Source of the DNA: Endozoicomonadaceae bacterium
Lineage (GTDB): Bacteria; Pseudomonadota; Gammaproteobacteria; Pseudomonadales; Endozoicomonadaceae
Direction: 5' to 3'
DNA length: 44,805 nt
NCBI GenBank assembly: GCA_023146365.1
Contig: JAGLCE010000059.1
Span: forward strand, 1-44,805
The notes under the pieces were generated by a model, which was not told where the DNA came from, ran no database searches, and saw only the letters and a list, made by a program, of their open reading frames with translations. A program made the position numbers and the translations under genes. Position 1 is the first letter of the stretch. The number at the start of each line of letters is the position of its first letter. Shown one piece after another: positions 15,994 to 25,635 of the stretch.

Positions 15994-17736
15994 ATGAACG
16001 TGCTTAAAATACTCGAACACCAACTCACGCAGGCGATGATCGCCGCCGGTGCACCCGAAGGCAGCAGCGCTATGGTACGCCCCAGCACCCGACCTCAGTT
16101 CGGTGATTACCAAGCCAACGGCATCATGCCTGTCGCCAAGCAGATGGGCATAAAGCCCCGAGAGCTAGCACAGCAGGTCGTGAACCAGCTCAAACAGGAC
16201 GATATGATCGAAAAAACCGACATCGCAGGTCCAGGGTTCATCAACCTGTTCATCCATACTGACTGGCTGACAGACAAACTCAACGACTATATCAAAGATC
16301 CGCGTGCCGGTGCAGAAAAAGCCACAGAAAAACAGACGATCGTAGTAGACTATTCTGCCCCTAACGTAGCGAAGGAGATGCACGTTGGTCACCTGCGCTC
16401 TACCATTATCGGTGATTCCGTGGTTCGGACACTGGAATTTTTAGGGCACAATGTCATTCGCGCCAACCACATCGGCGACTGGGGCACCCAGTTTGGTATG
16501 TTGATCGCTCACTTGGAAGAGCTCCAGAAAGAAAATCCGGAAGTGATCTCTTCTGAACTGGCCGATCTAGAAGAGTTTTACCGCGAATCCAAGCAACATT
16601 ACGACAACAACCCTTCATTTGCCAAACAGGCACGCAACTACGTCGTCAAGCTTCAAAGTGGTGACGAGTGGTGCTTGAAGATGTGGAAAAAACTGGTCGA
16701 CACCACCCTGACACAAAATCAGTATAATTATGATCGCCTGAACGTTACTCTGACCAAGGATGACACCATGGGAGAGAGCATATACAACGACATGCTGTCC
16801 AGTATTATTCAGGACTTGGAGGTCAAAGGGCTAGCGATCGAGAGTGGTGGCGCTAAAGTTGTCTATTTAGACGAATTCAAGAACAAAGATGGCGACGCCA
16901 TGGGTGTCATCGTTCAGAAAAGAGATGGCGGCTTTCTCTACGCCACCACCGATATCGCCTGTGCCAAGTATCGCTATGAAACGCTGGGCGCCAACCGTGT
17001 GTTGTACTACATTGATGCGCGTCAGACACAGCACCTACAACAAGCATGGTCCATTGTGCGCAAAGCAGGTTATCTCCCTGAATCTGTATCACTGGAACAC
17101 CACGCATTCGGCATGATGCTGGACAAAGACGGCAAGCCGTTCAAGACCAGAACAGGCAGCGTCATCAAACTCTCTAAACTGCTGGATGAGGCCGAAGAAC
17201 GAGCCGCAAGACTCATTGCACAGAAAGGTGCAGACCTGACTGAAGAGCAGAAGGTTGAAGTTATCAAGGCTGTCGCCATAGGCTCAATCAAATATTCTGA
17301 CCTTTCAAAGAACAGAACCGGCGATTACATCTTCGACTGGGACAACATGCTCTCCTTTGAGGGCAATACCGCACCCTACATGATGTATGCCTACACCCGG
17401 ATTCGCAGCATCTTTCGCAAGGCGAATGTTAACGAGTCCGATCTGACAGGCAGCATTATTATCACCGAAACAGAAGAGCGTGCACTCGCTATAAAAGTTA
17501 TGCAGTTCAGCGAAACCATCAATACCGTGGCACGTGAAGGCATGCCACACTTCATGTGCATCTACTTGTACAATCTGGCGGGTGCCTTCATGAAGTTCTA
17601 CGAAGTCTGCCCAGTCAACAAGGCTGGCGTGGCCGACAATGTCCGTAATAGTCGTTTACAGCTGTGTGTTTTGATCGCACGCATTCTAAAACAAGGATTA
17701 GGACTATTGGGCATCAATACCGTCGAACAGATGTAA
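15994..17736 (+). CDS. argS: Arginyl-tRNA synthetase
   Basis: A 580-residue class I aminoacyl-tRNA synthetase that charges tRNA-Arg. It begins with the ArgRS additional domain (about 1-110). The Rossmann fold starts at VVDYSAPNVAKEMHVGHLRS with the HIGH-type signature HVGH at 130-133. HIGDWGTQFGML and the degenerate KMSKS region MLDKDGKPFKTRTG are typical of ArgRS. The helical anticodon-binding domain ends normally at LLGINTVEQM. ATG 15994 has AAGGA 8 bases upstream. It is divergent from the ftsN-like gene and followed by a terminator, so it is probably transcribed alone. Confidence 0.98.
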   Translation: MNVLKILEHQLTQAMIAAGAPEGSSAMVRPSTRPQFGDYQANGIMPVAKQMGIKPRELAQQVVNQLKQDDMIEKTDIAGPGFINLFIHTDWLTDKLNDYIKDPRAGAEKATEKQTIVVDYSAPNVAKEMHVGHLRSTIIGDSVVRTLEFLGHNVIRANHIGDWGTQFGMLIAHLEELQKENPEVISSELADLEEFYRESKQHYDNNPSFAKQARNYVVKLQSGDEWCLKMWKKLVDTTLTQNQYNYDRLNVTLTKDDTMGESIYNDMLSSIIQDLEVKGLAIESGGAKVVYLDEFKNKDGDAMGVIVQKRDGGFLYATTDIACAKYRYETLGANRVLYYIDARQTQHLQQAWSIVRKAGYLPESVSLEHHAFGMMLDKDGKPFKTRTGSVIKLSKLLDEAEERAARLIAQKGADLTEEQKVEVIKAVAIGSIKYSDLSKNRTGDYIFDWDNMLSFEGNTAPYMMYAYTRIRSIFRKANVNESDLTGSIIITETEERALAIKVMQFSETINTVAREGMPHFMCIYLYNLAGAFMKFYEVCPVNKAGVADNVRNSRLQLCVLIARILKQGLGLLGINTVEQM

Positions 17737-17754
17737 TCACCCGTCGACATCAGG

Positions 17755-17780
17755 AAACGGTAGCACTTACTGCCGTTTTT
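17755..17780 (+). terminator. Rho-independent terminator of argS
   Basis: AACGGTAG, a 6-nt loop, then CTGCCGTT with one G-T pair followed by TTTTTATT, 20 bp after the argS stop codon. Confidence 0.85.
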
Positions 17781-17931
17781 ATTGGCAGACCCTTAAGGAG
17801 CCTCTGATCAAGTCCAGTTTTTTATACTTGCTAAAAGCGCCTAAACTAAGCCGACTTAATCAGAGATTCCTTAACCGCCACCACATCAACACGACTGACT
17901 CGCTGAATAAGCCCTGTCATCATCTCTGACA

Positions 17932-18909
17932 TCACGAGGTTTTATCAAGACCAAACGCCCTTCCAAAGCGTTTGGCCATTTCATCGGTAGCACGCACCAG
18001 CGCATCACGAATGCCGGCGTCCTTGGCGGAATGTCCCGCATCACGAATAATGTATAACTCTGCTTCCAGCCAGTTCTGCTGCAATGTCTGTGCATTCTCT
18101 AAAGGAGAGGTCATATCATAACGACCATGCACAATAATCCCAGGAATACTGGCAACAGCCTGACACTGCTCAATAATTTCATTTTCCTGAAGAAATGCTT
18201 TGTTGACCATGTAGTGGGAAGCGATCCGCGCCATCGCCAGAGCATAATGCGGATCAGAAAAACCATCCAGTGTATCCTGACAGGGACGCAGAGTCGCACA
18301 ATGCCCTTCCCACAGACACCAAGCCTTCGCGGCAGCCATTCTAGCCAGTTCATCTGTACCTGTCAGTCGTTCATAGAATGCGCCAAGCATATCGCCACGT
18401 TCTGATTCAGCAATCGGCTGTAAAAACATTTTCCAATAATCAGGAAAAATTCGGTTAGCACCTTCATAGTAGAGCCACTGAATATCACCCTCACGCCCCA
18501 GCCAAACGCCACGCAACACCATAGCCAACACGTTTTCTGGGTGTCGAATAGCATACAACAAGGCCAACGTTGAACCCCAGGAGCCTCCAAACAATATCCA
18601 TTTTTTCACTTTCATGAAGTTACGAATCGCTTCCATATCTTCCAGCAATTTCGAGGTCGTATTGTTTTTCAGTTCACCATAGGGGCGTGAACGACCACAG
18701 CCACGCTGATCAAAGACGATGATGCGATACAGACTGGGATCAAAATAACGTCGAGTATGCTTGTCGCATGAACCGCCAGGACCACTATGCAGATAGAGCA
18801 CAGGTATGCCTTCAGGATTACCGCTCTCTTCAAGATACAGTTCATGATCACCGGATACCGATAGAGTATGGCGAGCGTAAGGTTTAATGCTCGGATAAAG
18901 CGTCAGCAT
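17932..18909 (-). CDS. pip: Proline iminopeptidase
   Basis: This 325-residue alpha/beta-hydrolase of peptidase family S33 cleaves N-terminal proline from peptides. The oxyanion region HSGPGGSCDKHTRRYFDP and FDQRGCGRSRPY are nearly invariant in this enzyme. The nucleophile elbow is GGSWGS with S110, and the other catalytic residues are D265 in HGRYDMTSP and H293 in DAGHSA. There is no signal peptide, so it acts in the cytoplasm. It lies downstream of typA on the same strand but 289 bp away, across a very strong hairpin, so it is probably an independent unit. Confidence 0.95.
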   Translation of the reverse strand: MLTLYPSIKPYARHTLSVSGDHELYLEESGNPEGIPVLYLHSGPGGSCDKHTRRYFDPSLYRIIVFDQRGCGRSRPYGELKNNTTSKLLEDMEAIRNFMKVKKWILFGGSWGSTLALLYAIRHPENVLAMVLRGVWLGREGDIQWLYYEGANRIFPDYWKMFLQPIAESERGDMLGAFYERLTGTDELARMAAAKAWCLWEGHCATLRPCQDTLDGFSDPHYALAMARIASHYMVNKAFLQENEIIEQCQAVASIPGIIVHGRYDMTSPLENAQTLQQNWLEAELYIIRDAGHSAKDAGIRDALVRATDEMAKRFGRAFGLDKTS

Positions 18910-18929
18910 CGGATATCCTTTGTCATAAC

Positions 18930-18963
18930 ACGATCAGTGTTCAGTTTACTGGACACTGATCGT
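18930..18963. promoter_or_regulatory. Very strong hairpin or operator in front of pip
   Basis: ACGATCAGTGTTCAG, loop TTTA, CTGGACACTGATCGT forms a 15-bp stem with one G-T pair, only 21 bp upstream of the pip start codon. It may be the typA-side terminator without a T-run, an operator, or an RNA leader that controls pip translation. The sequence alone does not decide. Confidence 0.6.
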
Positions 18964-19198
18964 AACAGCCATCATAAATACAGTGCTGTTGTCAGTGCGT
19001 AAGAGCTCGCTAACAAATAAAAAGTACTCGTCCTAACATTCACACCTTACTCAAGATGAAAAACAAAATAGACAGGTATTACGAAGCGTCTCTGCACCAC
19101 TTTGACAGACAGAACGATGACTATCTGTCAGTAATCGGTGATATCCAATAATCACCCTTCCTATTTCAACATCGACAATCATGAAAAGAGGTTATCAC

Positions 19199-21010
19199 TT
19201 ATCGCTTTGAAGCGCGTCGACGATCAACCTCTTTCAGGAATTTCTTACGCAGACGGATCGATTTAGGGGTAACTTCTACCAACTCATCATCATCAATGAA
19301 CTCTAGTGCCTGCTCCAGTGTATGGCGAACATGCGGTGTCAGCGTGATATTTTCATCGGTACCGGATGCCCGCACGTTGGTCAACTGCTTGGCCCTGGTC
19401 GGATTAACCGTCAGATCGTTTTCACGACTGTGCAGACCAATGATCTGCCCTTCATAAACCTCAACGTTCGGCCCCATGAACAGACGACCACGCTCCTGCA
19501 GGTTCCACAGGGCATAACCCAGCGCCTTGCCCTTGACCATGGAGACCAGTACACCATTCTTACGGTGTACCACTTTACCATCCTTCATCGGCCCATAGTG
19601 ATCAAAGATATGAGTCAGGATACCACAGCCAGAGGTCATGGTCAGAAACTGAGAACGGAAACCGATCAGACCACGAGCTGGCATAATGAAATCCAGACGA
19701 ATACGACCCTTGCCATCTGGCACCATATTCTTCAACTCTGCCTTGCGTAGCCCCATCTCTTCCATGATAGAGCCTTGGTGTGAGTCTTCCACATCAATCA
19801 CCACTTGCTCGTAAGGCTCATGGGGAACACCATCAATATCCTTGATCACTACTTCAGGACGGGATACCCCCAATTCATAGTTTTCACGGCGCATGTTTTC
19901 AATCAGCACTGACAGGTGCAACTCACCCCGACCAGACACGATAAACTTGTCGGCATCAGCACCCTGCTCAACACGCAGCGCCACGTTGTGCAACAGCTCT
20001 CGCTCAAGGCGCTCTTTGATATTTCGCGATGTAACAAACTTACCTTCCTGACCGACAAATGGCGAATCATTGACTTGAAACGTCATGCTCACAGTAGGCT
20101 CATCGACAATCAGCGGTGCCATTTTTTCTGGATGATCAGGGTGGCACAAGGTATCGGAGATGCTCAGATTATCAATACCGGTGATACAGATAATATCGCC
20201 CGCACGAGCCTCCTCAACGTCAATCCGCTCCAGCCCCATGTGCCCCATGACTTTCAGAATACGGGCATTACGCTCCTCTCCGTCACGATTGATCAAGCGT
20301 ACCGGCGTATTGATACCAACCGTACCACGACTGATCCGACCGATACCAATAATACCGACATAGCTATTGTAATCCAAGGCACTGATCTGCATTTGGAACG
20401 GACCATCACAATCAACATCCGGTGCCGGTACCTTATCCACAACCATCTCAAACAATGGCGTCATATCTTCAGTCATGTCGTCCGGTTCATGACCGGCAAC
20501 ACCATTCAATGCAGAGGCATAGATAACCGGAAAATCCAGCTGTTCATCGGTCGCTCCCAGACGATCAAACAGGTCAAACACCTGATCCATGACCCAATCA
20601 GGCCGTGCGCCTGGGCGATCCACCTTGTTAATAACAACAATCGGTCTCAAGCCCTGCTCAAACGCTTTTTGCGTGACAAAACGGGTCTGTGGCATCGGGC
20701 CATCAACGGCATCCACCAACAGCAGGACAGAGTCCACCATGGACAGCACCCGCTCAACCTCACCACCAAAATCAGCATGTCCAGGCGTATCCACAATATT
20801 GATATGGTACTCCTGCCAGTTGATGGCCGTGTTCTTGGCCAATATGGTAATACCCCGCTCTCGCTCCTGATCATTGGAATCCATGACACGTTCAGCATTA
20901 CTATCCTTCCGACCCAGGGTTCCAGACTGCTGCAATAATTTATCGACCAGCGTAGTCTTACCATGGTCAACATGCGCAATAATCGCAATATTTCTCAGCT
21001 TCTCAATCAC
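19199..21010 (-). CDS. typA: Ribosome-associated GTPase TypA/BipA
   Basis: A 603-residue translational GTPase, close to the family's usual 607. G1 is AHVDHGKTTL, the effector region is ERERGITILAKNTAI, G3 is DTPGHADFGGEVERVLSMVD and G4 is NKVDRPGARPDWV. Domain II, the EF-G-like domains III and V (RGELHLSVLIENMRREN, PARGLIGFRSQFLT), and the BipA-specific C-terminal domain (LTPHVRHTLEQALEFIDDDE) are all present. It binds the 70S ribosome and helps 50S assembly and growth under stress or low temperature. The upstream kinase-like gene on the same strand ends 50 bp before it, so co-transcription is possible. Confidence 0.98.
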   Translation of the reverse strand: MIEKLRNIAIIAHVDHGKTTLVDKLLQQSGTLGRKDSNAERVMDSNDQERERGITILAKNTAINWQEYHINIVDTPGHADFGGEVERVLSMVDSVLLLVDAVDGPMPQTRFVTQKAFEQGLRPIVVINKVDRPGARPDWVMDQVFDLFDRLGATDEQLDFPVIYASALNGVAGHEPDDMTEDMTPLFEMVVDKVPAPDVDCDGPFQMQISALDYNSYVGIIGIGRISRGTVGINTPVRLINRDGEERNARILKVMGHMGLERIDVEEARAGDIICITGIDNLSISDTLCHPDHPEKMAPLIVDEPTVSMTFQVNDSPFVGQEGKFVTSRNIKERLERELLHNVALRVEQGADADKFIVSGRGELHLSVLIENMRRENYELGVSRPEVVIKDIDGVPHEPYEQVVIDVEDSHQGSIMEEMGLRKAELKNMVPDGKGRIRLDFIMPARGLIGFRSQFLTMTSGCGILTHIFDHYGPMKDGKVVHRKNGVLVSMVKGKALGYALWNLQERGRLFMGPNVEVYEGQIIGLHSRENDLTVNPTRAKQLTNVRASGTDENITLTPHVRHTLEQALEFIDDDELVEVTPKSIRLRKKFLKEVDRRRASKR

Positions 21011-21060
21011 AATAATGCCTCAAATTCTCTAAAATAATCTGTTTTATTATGCCTTGCTGA

Positions 21061-21684
21061 TCAATACAGCACCTTCCATAGTTTCACCCGAAACGCATTC
21101 GAGCGACCGGAGGCTTCACAATAAGCATCCAGTAGCTGCTTCCTCAGAATAAAATTCAGCAGTTCCATATCAATATTAGAACGCACAAAGTGGCGAAAGT
21201 TGCGAAGACAACAACGAATATTCACCGAAAAGTATCCACAGCGCATATCTGCGACATCAATCAGCCCCAATTCACAATTCGGCGTCCGCACAATATTACC
21301 AAGATGCAGGGAGCGAAAATAAATGCCTTTTTTATGCAGTCTGGCAATAAATACACCCAGCAGCGTCATCAATTTAGATCGGTTATCTGCCGATGAATCT
21401 GCCAGCAGTGTACGCAAAGTCTCCCCGAGCAGAGGTTGGTAATGTACCGCCATCCGCTTGAGCGAAGGGATGTAATAATGATCCGTTATCGTGACGGTGG
21501 AAACCCCTCTTTTAACAAGCAATCCAGCGTTACGGATAAATCGCATAGAAGGAGACACCAATAACGCCGAAGAGAGCAACCGTTTACGCCGAAACAACTT
21601 GAGGTAATCACCATTGTTCAACAGCAATACTTTATCGCCAAATCCGTCGGCCTCAATGACTTGAGCACCCGCTATGAGAGTCAT
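21061..21684 (-). CDS. InaA/WaaP-type kinase-like protein (LPS-associated)
   Basis: A 207-residue protein starting at ATG 21684, which has AGAGGAG 5 bases upstream; an ATG 27 bases earlier would put this site inside the gene. It resembles the short lipopolysaccharide kinase/InaA (toluene tolerance) family found beside msbA and hldE in Pseudomonas. The conserved core is KKGIYFRSLHLGNIVRTP followed by ELGLIDVADMR, corresponding to the catalytic loop and metal-binding Asp of protein-kinase folds. In the catalytic loop the usual Asp of H-x-D-x-H-x-x-N is Ser (FRSLHLGN), so catalysis may be altered. The glycine-rich loop is poorly formed. Its neighbours msbA and hldE, across a divergent gap, support a role in LPS core modification, but substrate and activity are unproven. 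Confidence 0.75.
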   Translation of the reverse strand: MTLIAGAQVIEADGFGDKVLLLNNGDYLKLFRRKRLLSSALLVSPSMRFIRNAGLLVKRGVSTVTITDHYYIPSLKRMAVHYQPLLGETLRTLLADSSADNRSKLMTLLGVFIARLHKKGIYFRSLHLGNIVRTPNCELGLIDVADMRCGYFSVNIRCCLRNFRHFVRSNIDMELLNFILRKQLLDAYCEASGRSNAFRVKLWKVLY

Positions 21685-21832
21685 ATGCTCCTCTGTTGTC
21701 AACGTACGCATCTATATTCCGAATGTTTTATCAAGAACATTTAAATTTAATCGCCATAACGATGCACCAAAGGGCGACAATTCTATTAGACCCACACTAC
21801 TTTGAAAATATGTATGAAAATCTCAGCCCCAG

Positions 21833-22154
21833 TGCAACACCTTATGATTATGCAGCTAAACACGTAGCATCGTAAACTTTATTAGGTGTTTTACGGTCTT
21901 AGTCTGTTGTTGAGCCTACTTTTGGATCAAGACAATAACTTTGACGGTGACATTATCCAGCTCACTATCTTTCGATAGATACTGCCCCACTATCAGTTCA
22001 TTGTGATTTTCCTGCGCAAAATAAGGGTCTGCACCGAACACTTTTTTACTTGGACTTGACAGGCAAATCTTGACCATCATCAAACGTGAGATCACATCGA
22101 CCTTTAGTCGACCGTAAGCTTCGCTCACTGACCACTAAAATTCAATGTGTCACA
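21833..22154 (-). mobile_element. Internally deleted IS30-family element, about 322 bp
   Basis: The element runs between imperfect terminal repeats TGCAACAC (21833) and the complement of TGTGTCACA (ending 22154). The right part matches the 5' flank of the IS30 copy at 43013-43081 (tagtcgaccgt, ttcaatgtgtc). The left part matches the IS30 3' end at 36271. The remaining minus-strand frame 21916-22128 joins the first residues of the transposase (MSEAYGRLK) to its C-terminal part (ADPYFA, GQYLSKDSELDNVT), so the middle of the gene is deleted. It lies in the divergent gap upstream of msbA. Confidence 0.75.
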
Positions 22155-22303
22155 CTGGTGACCGAAATATCGATGTATGTTATCATTTTTCCATTAAGAA
22201 TGTAGTCCCCATTCAATAGGCTGAGGACACACATTTTCCTATATTTCGCCAGCAAGCCTTTATCAACAAAGGCTTCTACGGTGATCGAAAAAGGTCACAA
22301 TGC

Positions 22304-24151
22304 ATGACAGACTCCATCCGAAGTGATCAGGATGGTCTCCAGACTTACCTCCGTCTACTCGGTTACGTGCGCCCTTACTGGCCTCTTTTTGCCCTGAGCA
22401 TTTTCGGGCATATGCTGTTTGCCGCCAGTCAGCCCATGTTTCCGAAACTGATAGACTACTTTATCCGAGCACTGGATGTGAATAATTATGACCCGGTCGT
22501 CCTTCCTTTGTTAGGCAGTTTCGATAAGAATGCACTCATTTTTTTCGTGCCTCTCAGCGTCATGTTCATCGGTGTTATTCGGGGAACTGGCTTTTTTATA
22601 GGCAATTATTTTCTCTCTAAGGTATCGCTGGGTGTTGTCAATGACCTGCGAGTCGCTCTGTTCAATCAGCTGGTACAGCTGCCCAACACCTACTTCGATA
22701 ATCACAATTCTGGTCATTTGATCTCCCGTATCACCTATAACGTCAACATGGTGATCGGAGCGGCAACCGATGCCATCAAGGTCGTCTTCCGGGAAGGTAT
22801 GACCGTTATCGCGTTACTGGGCTTTCTGCTCTGGACCAACTGGCGTCTCACGATGGTATTCATAGCCGTTGCACCGATCATCGTGATAATTGTCGCTCTG
22901 GCCAGCAACAAATTTCGCACGCTCAGCAAAAAGCTTCAAACGTCCATGGGTGATTTTACCCATATCCTCACTGAAACCATCCAAGGTTATCGGGTAGTAC
23001 GAAGCTTTGGCGGTGAAACTTACGAGAAACAACGCTTCAAAAATGCCAGTTATCGCAACATCTGTCAGAACTTGAAACTGGTCAAAGCATCCGCCATCTA
23101 CACCCCAACCCTCCAGTTTCTGATTTTGTCGGCCATTGCGATTCTAATGTACATCATTCTCTACATGAAAACCTTCGGCTCCATCACCACCTCATTCAGC
23201 GAACTGGTTGCCTTCATGTCTGCGGCCGGACTTCTGCCCAAGCCGATCCGCCAACTCAGCGAAGTCAATGCCAACATCCAGAAAGGGATCGCGGCCGCCC
23301 AAAGCATCTTCGAGCAGGTGGATGAACCTGCGGAGTCAGATACCGGGACCTATACCACCGACCGAGTTGAGGGCCGTATTGAATTCCGCAACCTCGGATT
23401 CACCTACCCTGCTGCCGACAAGCCTGCACTTAGCTCGATTAATGTCACCATAGAACCCGGTCAAACCGTCGCCTTGGTGGGCCGTTCAGGCAGCGGAAAA
23501 ACCACTCTGGCCAACCTTCTGCCACGGTTCTACCATTATACCGAAGGCGATATCCTGCTGGATGGACGACCACTGAATGCATACACGCTAAAGAATTTAC
23601 GCAGCCACATTGCACTAGTGACCCAGAATATCACCCTCTTTAATGACAGCATCGCTCACAACATTGCCTACGGCGATCTCCAGGATATGGACGAAGAAGA
23701 TATCCGTTTGGCGGCAAAAGCAGCTTACTCCATGGAATTCGTGGATAATCTGTCGGAAGGCCTGCATACACTGGTCGGCGAAAATGGTTCAATGCTATCC
23801 GGTGGACAGCGTCAACGACTCGCCATTGCTCGAGCTATTCTAAAAGATGCACCAATATTGATTATGGATGAAGCCACGTCCGCCCTAGACACCGAATCCG
23901 AACGCCATATTCAAGCCGCTCTGGATGAAGTGATGAAAGATCGGACGACACTGATTATAGCCCACCGCCTGTCCACCATCGAAAATGCCGATCTGATCTT
24001 AGTAATGGACAAAGGTCAAATCGTAGAAAGTGGCAACCATAACGAGTTGCTGCAAAAAGACGGCACTTATGCTCGCCTCTATCATATGCAGTTCCGCAAA
24101 CAGACGGCAGAGACACTGGACGGTCACACCGACACATCGGCTGAAGAGTGA
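22304..24151 (+). CDS. msbA: Lipid A export ABC transporter MsbA
   Basis: A 615-residue half-transporter that flips lipid A-core across the inner membrane. Six membrane helices fill about residues 25-320, with YFDNHNSGHLISRITYNVNM in the coupling region. The ATPase domain has Walker A GRSGSGKT near 393-400, signature LSGGQRQRLAIARA near 498 and Walker B LIMDEATSALDTES near 521, with AHRLSTIENAD as the H-loop. The protein is slightly longer than E. coli MsbA (582), mainly at the C-terminus. Its stop codon overlaps or nearly abuts the hldE start region, so the two LPS genes form an operon. Confidence 0.96.
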   Translation: MTDSIRSDQDGLQTYLRLLGYVRPYWPLFALSIFGHMLFAASQPMFPKLIDYFIRALDVNNYDPVVLPLLGSFDKNALIFFVPLSVMFIGVIRGTGFFIGNYFLSKVSLGVVNDLRVALFNQLVQLPNTYFDNHNSGHLISRITYNVNMVIGAATDAIKVVFREGMTVIALLGFLLWTNWRLTMVFIAVAPIIVIIVALASNKFRTLSKKLQTSMGDFTHILTETIQGYRVVRSFGGETYEKQRFKNASYRNICQNLKLVKASAIYTPTLQFLILSAIAILMYIILYMKTFGSITTSFSELVAFMSAAGLLPKPIRQLSEVNANIQKGIAAAQSIFEQVDEPAESDTGTYTTDRVEGRIEFRNLGFTYPAADKPALSSINVTIEPGQTVALVGRSGSGKTTLANLLPRFYHYTEGDILLDGRPLNAYTLKNLRSHIALVTQNITLFNDSIAHNIAYGDLQDMDEEDIRLAAKAAYSMEFVDNLSEGLHTLVGENGSMLSGGQRQRLAIARAILKDAPILIMDEATSALDTESERHIQAALDEVMKDRTTLIIAHRLSTIENADLILVMDKGQIVESGNHNELLQKDGTYARLYHMQFRKQTAETLDGHTDTSAEE

Positions 24152-24192
24152 GCCGACGGATGACAATGACAGACAGGAAACAGCAGATCCCC

Positions 24193-25635
24193 ATGAAACC
24201 AAGCTTACCCTGCTTTGATAAAGCCCGCATTGTTGTAGTTGGCGATGTCATGCTAGATCGTTACTGGCAAGGCCCCACTCGTCGTATCTCTCCCGAGGCA
24301 CCGGTGCCCGTTGTTCAGGTAAACGGCTGTGATGACCGCCCAGGCGGTGCTGGTAACGTCGCTCTTAACATCACATCTCTGGGCGCCCCTGTCTGGCTGC
24401 TGGGCATCACCGGCGATGACGAAGCAGCCAACTCATTGACCACCCGCCTTGAAGCCGCGGGTGTCTATTGTGATTTCGTGCGTCTGAAAAATGTTCCAAC
24501 CATTACTAAGCTACGCGTTATCAGTCAGCACCAGCAGCTGATCCGACTGGACTTTGAAGAGTCCTTCTCGGGGCTGGGTGTCGATACAATTCCTGACCGC
24601 CTCTCGGTGCTTTTAGACCATGCTGATGCACTGATTGTGTCAGATTATGGCAAAGGCACTCTGCGCGACACTCAAGAGCTGATTCGACTGGCCCGCAAAC
24701 GCCACGTCCCAGTTCTAGTGGATCCCAAAGGTCAGGACTTCACCCGTTACCGTGGCGCGACGATCATCAAACCCAACCTGCATGAGTTCGAAGCCATTGT
24801 CGGTCGCAGCTCCAGTGAAGCCGAGCTGATAGACAAAGGTCATAAGCTTCGTGAAACGCTGATGCTGGATGCGCTGCTGATCACCCGCGGCGAACATGGC
24901 ATGACTCTGCTAAGCGCGGGCAAAAAAGAGTTACACCTTCCAGCTCGTACTCGGGAAGTGTTCGATGTCACCGGTGCCGGCGATACCGTGATCGCCACAC
25001 TGGCCGCCGCACTGGCCAGCGGCGAACCTCTGCCACGTGCAGCAGCTTTGGCTAACATTGCGGCCGGTATTGTGGTCACCAAACTGGGTACATCCACGGT
25101 CAGTCTGCCGGAGCTACGCCGTGCCTTGAATACTATTCAAGGCTCTGAACGCGGTGCCATGACCCGCGAACAACTGGTCATTGCACTGGAAGATGCCCGC
25201 TCCCATGGCGAGAAAATTGTTTTCACCAATGGCTGTTTCGACATTATCCACGCAGGCCATGTTGGCTATCTGGAACAGGCAAAAAAACTGGGTGACCGAT
25301 TGGTTTTAGCGATTAATGGAGATAAATCCGTAACCCGCATCAAAGGCGAAGGCCGCCCTGTCAATACCGTTGAACGTCGCATGGCTGTGCTGGCAGGTCT
25401 GGAATCTGTCGACTGGGTAGTATCGTTTGATGAGAATACGCCTGAACGCCTGCTGGAACAGCTAAAACCGGATATCCTTGTGAAAGGTGGTGATTACGGC
25501 ATCAATGAAGTGGTTGGTGCTGACATCGTCACTGCCTATGGTGGTGAAGTTGCCGTACTGGATTTCCTAGAAAACTGTTCAACAACAGCAATTATGCAAA
25601 AAATTCGTAAGGAAAATCAAGAAGAAATCGTCTGA
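24193..25635 (+). CDS. hldE: Bifunctional heptose 7-phosphate kinase / heptose 1-phosphate adenylyltransferase
   Basis: The enzyme makes ADP-D-glycero-beta-D-manno-heptose for the LPS inner core. The N-terminal ribokinase-type domain starts VVVGDVMLDRYWQGPTRRIS, continues DRPGGAGNVALNITSLGAP and ends with the catalytic DVTGAGDTVIATLAAA. The C-terminal nucleotidyltransferase domain (from about residue 325) has FTNGCFDIIHAGHVGYLEQ with the HxGH motif and VKGGDYGINEVVG. I start at ATG 24193 (480 residues), because MKPSLPCFDKA aligns with the normal family N-terminus. The frame is open back to GTG 24148, which overlaps the msbA stop by four bases, and ATG 24160 is a further candidate. None has a strong ribosome binding site. 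Confidence 0.96.
   Translation: MKPSLPCFDKARIVVVGDVMLDRYWQGPTRRISPEAPVPVVQVNGCDDRPGGAGNVALNITSLGAPVWLLGITGDDEAANSLTTRLEAAGVYCDFVRLKNVPTITKLRVISQHQQLIRLDFEESFSGLGVDTIPDRLSVLLDHADALIVSDYGKGTLRDTQELIRLARKRHVPVLVDPKGQDFTRYRGATIIKPNLHEFEAIVGRSSSEAELIDKGHKLRETLMLDALLITRGEHGMTLLSAGKKELHLPARTREVFDVTGAGDTVIATLAAALASGEPLPRAAALANIAAGIVVTKLGTSTVSLPELRRALNTIQGSERGAMTREQLVIALEDARSHGEKIVFTNGCFDIIHAGHVGYLEQAKKLGDRLVLAINGDKSVTRIKGEGRPVNTVERRMAVLAGLESVDWVVSFDENTPERLLEQLKPDILVKGGDYGINEVVGADIVTAYGGEVAVLDFLENCSTTAIMQKIRKENQEEIV

Noticed and set aside
19916..20938. Long plus-strand frame of 340 residues
   Set aside because: It is fully antisense to typA, has an unnatural Thr/Ile/Asn/His-rich composition and no recognisable domain.
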